The notes beneath the pieces are model-generated. The model did not search any database. It worked only from the letters and a program-made list of their open reading frames with translations, and was not told the origin of the DNA. A stretch of DNA of 64,000 bases from JAXLQL01 sp046331625 (GTDB lineage: Bacteria; Acidobacteriota; Terriglobia; Bryobacterales; Bryobacteraceae), in NCBI GenBank assembly GCA_046331625.1, contig JAXLQL010000010.1:124001-188000 (forward strand). Direction: 5' to 3'. The position numbers and the translations under genes were made by a program. How positions within the stretch are numbered: position 1 is the first letter of the stretch; each line of letters opens with the position of its first letter. Below are positions 54,908-63,250 of this stretch, piece by piece.

Positions 54908-55563
54908 GAACGATTCGCAAGGCTCGTGAACCGCGGAGCTTGACCGAGTATCGGAGTGCCGGCGAAGCTTCCTACGAAGATTACCAGGGCAAGGAGGAAT
55001 TGCGGATAGCGCTGGTGGCGGAGCAGCGAGGGCTCTGCTGCTATTGCCTGTCTCGGATCCGGCCCGAGCGCAATTCGATGAAAATCGAGCATTGGCTGCC
55101 GCAAAGCTTCAAGCAGGAGGAGCTTGACGGAAAGCAGGAGCAGCTTGCTTACGGAAATCTACTCGCGGCGTGTCTCGGAGGCGAGGGTCAGCCCGAGCGC
55201 CTGCAGCACTGCGACACCAAGAAGGCCGATCGTCAAATATCGAGGAATCCAGCCAACCCGGACCACGCAGTCGAGGTCACCTTACGCTATCTCGGCGATG
55301 GCAGGATTGAATCCACTGACCCGGGATTTCACGAAGAACTCGAACAGATCCTCAATCTCAACCATCCGAAGTTGGTTCACAATCGCAGGGCTACGCTCGA
55401 CGCATTCAAAGACGCGCTGCCAAAAAAAGGGGACTTGCCCACGGCGAGGCTCCGGAGTTGGCTGCACTGGTGGAGCGGTGAATCGACAACTGGATACCTC
55501 GAGCCGTACTGCGAAGTCGTCGTGTACTGGCTGAGGAAACGTTTGGCACAAGCGACTCGCTGA
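54904..55563 (+). CDS. ptuB: Septu-type HNH endonuclease PtuB (TIGR02646-like)
   Basis: A 219-residue protein with GTG start overlapping the ptuA stop. The N-terminal half contains the TIGR02646 layout: a helical start (MRTIRKAREPRSLTEYR), the zinc/nuclease core with Cys45-Cys46-x-Cys48, KIEHWLPQS (Glu62-His63, the HNH histidine) and YGNLLAACLGG with a conserved Asn, followed by LQHCDTKKAD. The C-terminal half is helical (EQILNLNHPKLVHNRRATLDAFKDAL). In characterised Septu, PtuB is the nuclease activated by the PtuA ATPase, so this pair most likely acts in phage defence. The gene pair follows the rho 3' copy and precedes the actin/amidase operon on the opposite strand. Confidence 0.88.
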   Translation: MRTIRKAREPRSLTEYRSAGEASYEDYQGKEELRIALVAEQRGLCCYCLSRIRPERNSMKIEHWLPQSFKQEELDGKQEQLAYGNLLAACLGGEGQPERLQHCDTKKADRQISRNPANPDHAVEVTLRYLGDGRIESTDPGFHEELEQILNLNHPKLVHNRRATLDAFKDALPKKGDLPTARLRSWLHWWSGESTTGYLEPYCEVVVYWLRKRLAQATR

Positions 55564-55655
55564 CGAAGACGGTCAGCCTCGAAACGACGGTACCTGCGAT
55601 TTCACGGCTCCGATATCGTCAGGAGCCGTTGCGCCCGCACCGGCATCGACTTCGC

Positions 55656-55693
55656 AAAAAATCCCCCGCCGGACACACGTTCATCCGGCGGGG
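55656..55693 (-). terminator. Intrinsic terminator of actin/amidase operon
   Basis: A 10-bp perfect stem (CCCCGCCGGA, 55664-55673, with TCCGGCGGGG, 55684-55693; loop of ten) is flanked on the left by AAAAAAT, which on the minus strand reads as the T-run after the hairpin. It lies 26 bases downstream of the actin-like gene stop. Confidence 0.85.
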
Positions 55694-55718
55694 AAACTGT
55701 CCACTCGGGAGACTGCTC

Positions 55719-56711
55719 TTACATCTCGGTCATCGCGGCGATCAACGCCCCGCGCGCCGTCGCCGTCAACGGATCCTTCGCCACCCGGACATCGGAAATC
55801 GCGATCGGGAAATCCGACTCGCGCAGGATCTTCTCAAAACGATCCCGGAATCCCTTCGGCGACGCCGTGCCGCCGCTCAGCACCATCGGGATCGGCTTGG
55901 TCAGCTTCGGAATGCGCCGCGTGTCGGAGAACGCTTCCTTCATCCCGTTGATCAGCGCGTGGATCACATCCTCGTAGTAAACGGTCAGCACCTGGTGGAG
56001 CTTGTCCACGAAATGCCCGTTGAAGTGGAAGTTCTCTTCCTTGATCAGCCGCACGCGATTGGCGAGATCGCCAGTCACAGACGCGGTGCTCGAATCGATG
56101 AAGTCGCCGGCCTTGGGAATCGAGAAGCTCAACGCGGGCATCGACAAGTAGGCGAGCGAGACGTTGCACAGCCCGCCGCCGCAGCTCACGCCGATACCGG
56201 TGTAGTTGGTCTCCTCGAGTTCGGAGTAAACCACCGCCAGCCCTTCATTGATGCTCCGGACCTCGTAGTCGAGTTCGCTGAACATCTGCCGCAGCGTCGC
56301 CTCGTGATAGGTCAGGCCCTCGTCTCCGTTGAGCGCCGCTGACGGGACGCTGAAGCAGACCTTGGGCCGGCCCTCGCCGTGCGAAGTCATCTGCTGCACG
56401 ATCCGCCGCACCACCGGCACGCTCTCGGTCTCGCTCGGATTGAGCACGCCCTGCACCATCGGCCGGCGCGTTTCGACGTGGAGGAGGTCGGCGAACCGCG
56501 GCGCATCGTTTCCGTGGACGATGAGTTCCGAGCCCTGAGCGGCGAACTGGATTCCCTCGCGGCGCAGCGCGCCCTCTGTCATCTTCGTGTGCGGCACGCA
56601 CACGAACGCGTTCAACTGGCTGTGGTATTCCATGGCGGTCCCATTCTGGCGAGCCATGACGATCCGGCTCGTCCCGACGTCGAGACCGGCTACGTTGGTG
56701 TTCTGACTCAT
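55719..56711 (-). CDS. Actin-like ATPase domain protein
   Basis: A 330-residue protein (start at 56711, with GGAGTAACAAC before ATG; an in-frame ATG at 56762 lacks such a site). It has the actin/MreB/MamK fold signs: phosphate-1 loop GLDVGTSRIVMA (residues 9-20), KVCFSVPSA, phosphate-2 region GIGVSCGGGLCNVSLAY (172-188), and adenosine motif VLSGGTASPKGF (277-288). Two details differ from standard actins: the canonical Asp and Thr of DxGGGT are replaced by Ser176 and Leu181. It follows the amidase gene by 51 bases in the same direction, so the two are probably co-expressed. Plasmid-segregation ParM and ethanolamine EutJ families were considered; neither is clearly better. Confidence 0.75.
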   Translation of the reverse strand: MSQNTNVAGLDVGTSRIVMARQNGTAMEYHSQLNAFVCVPHTKMTEGALRREGIQFAAQGSELIVHGNDAPRFADLLHVETRRPMVQGVLNPSETESVPVVRRIVQQMTSHGEGRPKVCFSVPSAALNGDEGLTYHEATLRQMFSELDYEVRSINEGLAVVYSELEETNYTGIGVSCGGGLCNVSLAYLSMPALSFSIPKAGDFIDSSTASVTGDLANRVRLIKEENFHFNGHFVDKLHQVLTVYYEDVIHALINGMKEAFSDTRRIPKLTKPIPMVLSGGTASPKGFRDRFEKILRESDFPIAISDVRVAKDPLTATARGALIAAMTEM

Positions 56712-56762
56712 GTTGTTACTCCTTTGATCCGAATTCGAAGATTCCTTTTGCTTCTTCCCCAC

Positions 56763-58004
56763 TTATTGGCCTCCTTGCGGCGCCTTGCCCGGAGCGTTGC
56801 GGGTGGCGGGCTTGGCAAGCTGTTCCGTGGACTGTCCGCCTCGCGCGGACCCCTGCGTGAGCGTGGCCATGGCCGAGCGGTAGCGTTCCTGGAGCATCGC
56901 GCGGTACCGGGTCACGCTCAAACCCTGCGCCGTCGCCTCCTGCCGCATCTGGTTGTCCGAAGCCGCCAGGCCCTTCCACACGCGGGTTCCGGTGGAGGCG
57001 ACAAAGTCGTCGTCATAGCCGAAACCGAAGGCGTAGATGGCCGCCAGCGGATGTTCATAGTTGTCCGGAAGCCCCAGTTCCCGGAACGGAAAATTGGCTG
57101 CCCAGTCGGTGTGCAGGCCCACCAGGAACCGCTCCTGGTTTACCGACACCTGCGCGTGCGTCACGCAGTCCACTGCGGCGATCTTGTATTTGTCGCGCAG
57201 CATCCCGGTCAGAATCTTGGCTGCGTGCACCTGCGCGGGCGTCACCGATTCCGACACCCGGTCGCCCTTCTGCGTCGCAGATTCGAAAGCCACTGCCAGA
57301 AAGCTGTGGTTGAGGTTGACGTAGATGTGCCCGCTGTCGGCCCAGATCGAGTTGCCGGCGTGCCAGGCGGAGTCCTCCTCGCGCACCACCCGGTGAACCC
57401 GCCCGAACCGGTCAATCAAGTAGTGGTAGCTGCGATTCTCCCGCAGATAGTCGAGCAGCCAATGCGCCACGCGCTGCAGGTTCTGGTTCTGCGTCGCCTC
57501 GAACGGCGCGATCAGGCTTTCGGTTGTGTGGAAGACGATTCCGCGCGGGCGAACGCTACCCGCCACCACGGTGCGCCCGGCCACCTTCGTCTCGCGGTCA
57601 AACCGCGTCTCGTTCGCGATCGCCGAGGCCGTCTCGATGCGAAGCCCGTTACTGTACACCTCGACGCCCCCCTTCTGCTCCACCAGCCAGACCGATTCCA
57701 CCGCTCCGGGCTCGGGCGCCGCGGCAGGCAGCGGCAAATTGCGATGCGCGCCGTGGGCGGCCACCAGGTTTGGATTGTTGCTCGGAACCAGCAGCACCAT
57801 CGCGACGATGAACCCGGCCAGCCCGAAAGCCGGCGCCCAACGGCGGGAGAAGCGCCGCATCGGACGGCTCGGCGAAGTGGGTACGCGGTCTGCACCCGTG
57901 GCTTGGCGCAGATACCGCAGCCGCGCAACCGGATCTTCGATCTGTTGCGCCCGCCACTCCATCCACTTTCTGGGCCAGTTTCCGAACCTCAGGGGGTTCC
58001 ACAT
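56763..58004 (-). CDS. Membrane-anchored N-acetylmuramoyl-L-alanine amidase (Amidase_2-like)
   Basis: A 413-residue protein with a cytosolic N-terminus of about 60 basic residues, one transmembrane segment (AFGLAGFIVAMVLLVP, about 60-78) and a periplasmic domain. The domain has Amidase_2 features: VFHTTES (metal His), YHYLIDRFGRVHRVV, WHAGNS, NLNHSFLAVAFES and a VDCVTHAQVSVN block (second His). Length beyond about residue 330 is a low-complexity tail. It is the first gene of a two-gene minus-strand unit followed by the actin-like protein and a terminator. It may remodel the wall in a place defined by the filament; this is inference. Confidence 0.82.
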   Translation of the reverse strand: MWNPLRFGNWPRKWMEWRAQQIEDPVARLRYLRQATGADRVPTSPSRPMRRFSRRWAPAFGLAGFIVAMVLLVPSNNPNLVAAHGAHRNLPLPAAAPEPGAVESVWLVEQKGGVEVYSNGLRIETASAIANETRFDRETKVAGRTVVAGSVRPRGIVFHTTESLIAPFEATQNQNLQRVAHWLLDYLRENRSYHYLIDRFGRVHRVVREEDSAWHAGNSIWADSGHIYVNLNHSFLAVAFESATQKGDRVSESVTPAQVHAAKILTGMLRDKYKIAAVDCVTHAQVSVNQERFLVGLHTDWAANFPFRELGLPDNYEHPLAAIYAFGFGYDDDFVASTGTRVWKGLAASDNQMRQEATAQGLSVTRYRAMLQERYRSAMATLTQGSARGGQSTEQLAKPATRNAPGKAPQGGQ

Positions 58005-58240
58005 TCCAACTCCGCAAAAGCCGACACGTAAAGCCAGGTCGAGCCATGACGGCGCATTCGTGCTCCTATAAGAGCAGTCGCGCGAGGAGCCGATTCCTCT
58101 CGCCTGAAGTCAAAGCATCGGATGAGTAGCGGAAAAACCTTAGAGGCTATCTAGGGATATCGCTTTGTAGCGGGGCGGAATACCACTCGGTATGGCCAGG
58201 CCTATGCCCCTGTTTGCGGGGTCGACGATCGCGAACGAGG
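58005..58240. other. Intergenic control region with an inverted repeat
   Basis: A 236-base spacer lying between two minus-strand genes (amidase/actin downstream, response regulator upstream). It holds a small inverted repeat, TGCTC-CTATAA-GAGCA (58061-58076), about 57 bases before the amidase start, that might be an operator or hairpin. No ORF is plausible. Promoter elements were not identified with confidence. Confidence 0.4.
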
Positions 58241-59557
58241 TTACTTCGCGGTCTGCTGGTCCACGAAGCCATCGAGGTTCTCGACGGCGGACTCGTCAAT
58301 GCGGAAGAAGGCGCTCGAGGCGGTGACCCGCAGCAGCGCCGATCGGCCGGTGAGTTGCAAGTGATGGAGCATGGGTGTGGAGAGCAGGCGGGAGATCTCG
58401 CGCTGCAGGCCGACTGTTCCGGGCTCCTTGGGCATGATCAGGAACACCGAAGCGGACCAGCGGGCAATGAGGCATGTGTCAGGCAGGTGCTGAGCCAAAT
58501 GCTGCGAGAATGCAAGCAGCACCTGATCGACCGCACCGGCGCCGAACCGCTGTTTGAGCACGGCCAAGTGGTCCACACCGAGCGCGGCTACGAACATTTC
58601 CGGATCGTCGTTGGGCTCGGCGAGCCGTGGTTCGATGGCGCGCCGGTTCGGGAGCCCGGTCACGCGGTCTTCGCTTTCGGAAGCGCCTGTCGCCAGAACG
58701 GACCCCGTTGCCCGCGTTGGCGCAGCGGCGGACGGCGGTGGCGGAGCCTGAGGACGCGGCGGTGGTGGCGGTGCATTCTCGCGGCCCACTGCGCGCAACG
58801 CGGCCGCCGGCACCTGTTTGAAACGGAAGACGAATTCCTTGATCCCCAGGTCGGCGGTCACGTTCACCATCAGCGGAACCACAGCGCCGGCCTTTTGCAT
58901 GCGCCAGTAGGTCTGGAACCGGCCGCTGGCCGCCGCCGTGAGAGCCTGGTCAATCTCCTCGTGCGTCCGGTCTTCTCCTCCATCGGCCACCAGCTTCACC
59001 AGCGAAGCTAGAGAAGCTCCGCGCGCTTTGCCGTCCGGAACCTCGATCAGCGCCGCCGCCGACTCGTTGATCGACTGCACCTTTCCGGCAAAGTCGGTGA
59101 ACAGCATTGCCTCCGGAGCTACCTTGACGGCCAGTTCCAGCCGCGCCGCGCGGCGTAGCCGCTCCTGCAGGCGGCGGGCGTTGGCCAGCGCGATCGAAAC
59201 CATGGCCACCACATCGCCGCACTCGAACGGCTTCATCAGGTACGCCATCGGACCGGTTTCCTCGGCCCGGGCTACGATCTCGTCCTCCGAATACGCCGTG
59301 ATGAAACAGTGCGGAACCTCGGCGATCTCGGCGTGGATCCGGCGAATCGTTTCGATGCCGTCGATATCCGAACTCAAGTTGATGTCCATCAACATCAGAT
59401 CGGGCGTGCGCTCCCGCACGGCTGCCATGGCATCGGCCGGGTTGTGGACCACGCGCACCTCGTAGCCCTTCCCGGTGAGCATCTCCTCGAGTACCATCGA
59501 GATCGGTTCTTCGTCTTCGACAACGATAAGTGAGGATGGGGGAGCGCTGGCCGTCAT
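58241..59557 (-). CDS. Response regulator with PAS and degenerate GGDEF-like domain
   Basis: About 438 residues if started at ATG 59557 (a GTG at 59590 is an alternative). The receiver domain has acidic residues EDEE, phospho-acceptor Asp58 in LMLMDINLS and Lys109 in MKPFE. A PAS-like region follows (RLELAVKVAPEAMLFTDFAGKVQSINESAAALIEV). After a proline-rich linker (PPPPPRPQAPPPP) comes a GGDEF-like domain with RVTGLPNRRAIEPRL, but the GGDEF signature itself is absent, replaced by RWSASVF, so it cannot be a normal diguanylate cyclase. It is encoded divergently from a CheY-like gene and next to a hybrid-type sensor kinase, as in a local signalling cluster. Confidence 0.85.
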   Translation of the reverse strand: MTASAPPSSLIVVEDEEPISMVLEEMLTGKGYEVRVVHNPADAMAAVRERTPDLMLMDINLSSDIDGIETIRRIHAEIAEVPHCFITAYSEDEIVARAEETGPMAYLMKPFECGDVVAMVSIALANARRLQERLRRAARLELAVKVAPEAMLFTDFAGKVQSINESAAALIEVPDGKARGASLASLVKLVADGGEDRTHEEIDQALTAAASGRFQTYWRMQKAGAVVPLMVNVTADLGIKEFVFRFKQVPAAALRAVGRENAPPPPPRPQAPPPPSAAAPTRATGSVLATGASESEDRVTGLPNRRAIEPRLAEPNDDPEMFVAALGVDHLAVLKQRFGAGAVDQVLLAFSQHLAQHLPDTCLIARWSASVFLIMPKEPGTVGLQREISRLLSTPMLHHLQLTGRSALLRVTASSAFFRIDESAVENLDGFVDQQTAK

Positions 59558-59731
59558 CGTCTTTGTTTTGTCCGCGAACCGCCCGCTCACGAAGCCGGGC
59601 TACTGATGCTCATCGGCGGATGGGGCCGGTGAAAGAGCGAATCGCTCGGGCCGGCGCTCGATTCATACGGTTCGCCATCCGGCCGATAAGCTCCCCGAGA
59701 CCGGCCCGCGAAGCCGGGATCTCCGCAACCG

Positions 59732-60094
59732 ATGAAACGAATCCTGTTGGCCGATGACGAAGAGCACCTGCGGCTGCTCGTCCGCACGACGCTCGAAGAT
59801 CCGGATCACGAGGTGATCGAAGCCGTCGATGGCTTGCAGGCGCTCGAGATGGCCACTCGCGATACTCCGCCCGACTTGGTGCTGCTCGATTGGATGATGC
59901 CGGGTCTGACCGGTCCGGAAGTAGCGGCCGAACTGCGTACACGGCCGGAGACCGCGCGAGTGCCGGTGATCCTGATCACGGCCAAGGTGCTCGATCCCTC
60001 GATCAGCCCGGCCTGGGATCTCAAAGTGGATGCGGTGCTGACGAAGCCGTTCAGTCCGGCGGAACTGATCGGTTTGGTGGAAATGCTCATATGA
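59732..60094 (+). CDS. CheY-like response regulator
   Basis: A 120-residue single receiver domain: ADDEEHLRLLV (acidic pair), Asp53 in LVLLDWMMPG, Thr83 in LITAKV and Lys105 in TKPFS. No output domain is attached. It is the first of three plus-strand signalling genes (followed by a PAS protein and a histidine kinase). A likely partner is the kinase two genes downstream. Confidence 0.93.
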   Translation: MKRILLADDEEHLRLLVRTTLEDPDHEVIEAVDGLQALEMATRDTPPDLVLLDWMMPGLTGPEVAAELRTRPETARVPVILITAKVLDPSISPAWDLKVDAVLTKPFSPAELIGLVEMLI

Positions 60095-60125
60095 AGTGGG
60101 CGAAAGGGGGCGCGAACAGGAGATC

Positions 60126-60500
60126 ATGACAGGCGAAACGATGGCCGGAGGCCCGGCGTTACAGGATTTGAAGGCCTTCGAGGAGGTAGGAGTCCTGATC
60201 GTCTCTTCAGGCGGCGTAGTGCTCCACGCCAACGACACTTTCCTCGAGGAGTTCGGCTGGAAACGGGACGTGATCGAGGGATCTCCGATGATCCGCATCA
60301 TACCGCCGTCCTACCGCGACAGCCACAACCTCGCCTTTGCGCGATTTCTCAGCCGCGGATCGGGATCGATCCTGGGCCAGCCGTTGTCCTTGCCGGTGCT
60401 CACCGGTAGCGGGCAATCCCGGTTGGCCGAGTTGTGCATTTTCGCCGAGCGGGTCCGGGACGAGGAATGGCGATTCGGAGCAACCATCCAACCATGCTGA
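60126..60500 (+). CDS. Stand-alone PAS domain protein
   Basis: A 124-residue protein from ATG 60126 (AGGAG upstream). It is a single PAS domain: FEEVGVLIVSSGGVVLHANDTFLEEFGWKRDVIEG, PSYRDSHNLAFARFLSRGSGSILG, then SRLAELCIFAERVRDEEWRF. The terminal codons overlap the start of the histidine kinase by seven bases (ATGCTGA), so translation is coupled and the PAS protein probably works with the kinase, for example as a separate sensor subunit. Confidence 0.85.
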   Translation: MTGETMAGGPALQDLKAFEEVGVLIVSSGGVVLHANDTFLEEFGWKRDVIEGSPMIRIIPPSYRDSHNLAFARFLSRGSGSILGQPLSLPVLTGSGQSRLAELCIFAERVRDEEWRFGATIQPC

Positions 60501-63016
60501 CTGCAAGGGAGCAAGAAGTAACACCGAACCTCGCGGCCGAGACGCCGGCGGCCGTCGAAATCCAATCGAGTTTGCGGCAAACACTGGCCAAGCTCGACAC
60601 CGCGCTCGGAGCGATGACGGAAGCGATGGTCTGGACCGATCCGGCGGGGCGCATCGAGGGCTGTAACAAGTCGTTTCTGCAGTTGGTGGGCAAGAAGTCG
60701 CTGTACGTGATCGGTAAACCGGTGACCTCGGTGTTGCCGCTGTCGCGCGGCGGGCATCCCGTGGATGTCCCGGCGCATCCGGTTTCGCGCGTGCTTGACC
60801 ACCATGAGCCGGTGGCCGGTCCGTTGTACGAGTTCAGCCACTTCGGCGTGGTCCGGATCCTCGAAATCCAAGCCCACCCGTTGACGGACCGCCGCGGGCG
60901 GTGTGCGCTGCTGATGATCCGTGACCTCACCGAGTCGAAGCTCGCCGAGCACTGGCTCGAGAAGGAAACGGCCCGGCTCGACCTGCTGCAGAAGGTCGCC
61001 GAGGCGGCCAACGAGTCGGCAAGCCCGGAGGAAGCGATGGACTTGGCCGTGCGGCTGCTATGCCGGCATGCCGGCTGGCCGGTGGGGCATGTCTATCTCA
61101 CCGACTCCGGGATGACCCCGTCGGGCATTTGGTACGTCGAAGACGAGGCTCGCTACGGATTGTTTCGCCGCGCCACGGAATCGCTCGCGCTGATGCCGGG
61201 CCAGGATCTTCCCGGCCGCGTCCGCAACGCCGGGCTGGCGATGTGGTTCGACGATGTCACCGCCGAGGACGGCTTGCGCTCGAAGCCCGCGGCGGCCTGT
61301 GGATTGCGCACGGCGTTTTGCTTCCCGATCCTCGCCAAGCGGGAAGTGATGGCGGTGGTGGAGATGTACACGGGCGAGCCCGTCGACCGGGACGAGCGCC
61401 TGATCCGTGTGGCCGAGCAAGTGGGAACCCAACTTGGGCGGCTGTTCGAACGCCGCCAATCCTACGAGAGCCTGGTGCGCGCCAAGCGCCAGCTCGAATC
61501 GCGCGTGGAAGAGCGCAACGTGGAGCTGCGCAAGCTCAACCAGGCCTTGCTCAACGAGATCAAAGACCGCGAGAAGGTACAGTTGGCGCTACGCGATGCC
61601 GCCACCCGGTTCCGCAATCTCGTCCATACGGTGCAGGACGTGATCTTTTCGATCTCTGGGCCCGGCCGCCTAGACTCGCTGAATCCCGCCTTCCAGAACG
61701 TCACCGGATTTCAGGCCGCCGACTGGCTCGGAGTCCGCGCGATCCGGCTGATCCACCCCGAAGACCGCCGCTACGCCATAGACCAAATGGCGCGGCTCGC
61801 CTCCGGAGACGCGGTTCCGGCATTCGAGATCCGGATTCTGACCGCGTCCGGCAAGTGGGCCTACGTCGAGTGCTCTATCAGCCGCCAGGAGCAAAGCCGG
61901 GGCGTCACGGGCATCTTCGGCGTGGCGCGCGACATCACCGAGCGGCGCAAAGCTGGCGAGGAACTGCTGCTACGAGACCGGGCCATGGCGTCCACGTCGG
62001 AAGGCATATCGATCACCGATGCCTCCGATCCCAACATGCCCTTCCTCTACGCCAACTCCGGCTTCGTCAAGCTGACGGGCTATGGCGCCAACGAAGTGCT
62101 CGGCCGAACCTGGCGCGACTTCCGCAGCGAGGCTACCTCCAAGGGCTTCGACAACCTCTGGGACGCCATGACGTTGGGCGCGTCGTGCATGGAAGAGGTC
62201 AAGATCCTGCGCAAGGATGACTCCGAGTTCTGGGGCCGCATCAGCGTCACCCCCGTGCGGGATGGATCCGGCAACCTCACCCACTACGTCGGAATCCTCT
62301 CCGACATCACGCAGCAAAAGGAAGCCGAACGCGTCAAGAATGACCTGTTGTCCACCGTCAGCCACGAGTTGCGTACCCCGCTCACCAGCCTGCGCGGATT
62401 CGCCGAACTCATGCTCGAGCGCGAGTTCCCGCCCGAGCGCCGCCGGAAGTTCATCGAGATCATTCACAAGGAATCGACGCGGCTCAGCAACCTGATCAAT
62501 GATTTCCTCGACCTCCAAAGAATCGAGTCAGGCCGCCAGACCTACAAGTTCGTTCCCGTGCGGCTCGACAAGATGGTGCAGGAGACCATCGAGATCTTCC
62601 GCGGCTCCGGCACTCGCCATCAGTTTTCGGTGGTAGCCGACGCCGGCTTGCCGATGGTCATGGCGGACGCCGACCGTATCCGGCAGGTGCTCACCAACCT
62701 CATCTCGAACGCAGTCAAGTTCGCACCCAACGGCGGACCCATCATGGCTCGCCTGCAACTTGTCGAAGAGGGGCCGCAACGCTTCGTCGAAGTGGCCGTG
62801 GCCGACCGCGGCATGGGTATGAGCCAGGAAACCATCTCCAAGCTGTTCCAGAAGTTCTTCCGCGCCGACAACACCGAGACGCGCAAGATCGGCGGCACCG
62901 GCCTCGGCCTCGCTCTCGTCAAACAGATGGTGGAGGCGCATCACGGCAAGATCTGGGTGGAGTCGACACCAGGCTCCGGAAGCACGTTCTTCTTCACGCT
63001 TCCGGTGGCGAGCTAG
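60494..63016 (+). CDS. Multi-PAS/GAF histidine kinase
   Basis: An 840-residue sensor kinase from ATG 60494, which overlaps the PAS gene. No transmembrane segment is obvious. Domain order: PAS (about 35-150), GAF (about 180-330, with TDSGMTPSGIWYVEDEARYGLFRRA), coiled region (RQLESRVEERNVELRKLNQALLNEIKDRE), two PAS domains (about 375-500 and 500-620, the second with YGANEVLGRTWRDF), HisKA (phospho-acceptor His624 in VSHELRTPLTSLRGF) and HATPase_c (NLISNAVKFAPNGG and GTGLGLALVKQMVEAHHGKIWVES). It probably transfers phosphate to the CheY-like or REC-PAS-GGDEF-like proteins next to it. Confidence 0.95.
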   Translation: MLTAREQEVTPNLAAETPAAVEIQSSLRQTLAKLDTALGAMTEAMVWTDPAGRIEGCNKSFLQLVGKKSLYVIGKPVTSVLPLSRGGHPVDVPAHPVSRVLDHHEPVAGPLYEFSHFGVVRILEIQAHPLTDRRGRCALLMIRDLTESKLAEHWLEKETARLDLLQKVAEAANESASPEEAMDLAVRLLCRHAGWPVGHVYLTDSGMTPSGIWYVEDEARYGLFRRATESLALMPGQDLPGRVRNAGLAMWFDDVTAEDGLRSKPAAACGLRTAFCFPILAKREVMAVVEMYTGEPVDRDERLIRVAEQVGTQLGRLFERRQSYESLVRAKRQLESRVEERNVELRKLNQALLNEIKDREKVQLALRDAATRFRNLVHTVQDVIFSISGPGRLDSLNPAFQNVTGFQAADWLGVRAIRLIHPEDRRYAIDQMARLASGDAVPAFEIRILTASGKWAYVECSISRQEQSRGVTGIFGVARDITERRKAGEELLLRDRAMASTSEGISITDASDPNMPFLYANSGFVKLTGYGANEVLGRTWRDFRSEATSKGFDNLWDAMTLGASCMEEVKILRKDDSEFWGRISVTPVRDGSGNLTHYVGILSDITQQKEAERVKNDLLSTVSHELRTPLTSLRGFAELMLEREFPPERRRKFIEIIHKESTRLSNLINDFLDLQRIESGRQTYKFVPVRLDKMVQETIEIFRGSGTRHQFSVVADAGLPMVMADADRIRQVLTNLISNAVKFAPNGGPIMARLQLVEEGPQRFVEVAVADRGMGMSQETISKLFQKFFRADNTETRKIGGTGLGLALVKQMVEAHHGKIWVESTPGSGSTFFFTLPVAS

Positions 63017-63074
63017 ATCAACTACTTTTCTTCGGTTTCTTCGCCGGCCGCAAAACTTTCAGCCCGAGTGTGGG

Positions 63075-63108
63075 GCAGGCTTCAGCCTGCGCGGGACTTC
63101 AGTCCCGC
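63075..63108 (+). repeat. Double palindromic hairpin (REP-like)
   Basis: Two adjacent inverted repeats: GCAGGC-TTCA-GCCTGC (63075-63090) and GCGGGACT-TC-AGTCCCGC (63091-63108), both centred on a TTCAG-like loop. Such paired palindromes after a coding region are typical for REP-type elements or an mRNA-stabilising fold and may also terminate the kinase transcript. No second copy was seen in this window. Confidence 0.6.
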
Positions 63109-63250
63109 CACCGGAGTTCCGTGCCCAATCTTCTTCAGCGAGCTTCGGCCGCTTGGTTCGGCGCCCTGCCGTACGCGCGTCAGTCCCGCTCCTCCGCACT
63201 CCCTGGAACCTCCACGCCGAAAAATAATCACTGCAACTTACGCGCGGAGC

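Noticed and set aside
53600..55563. Retron (reverse transcriptase plus PtuA/PtuB effector)
   Set aside because: No reverse transcriptase gene or msr/msd-like fold was seen near the pair.
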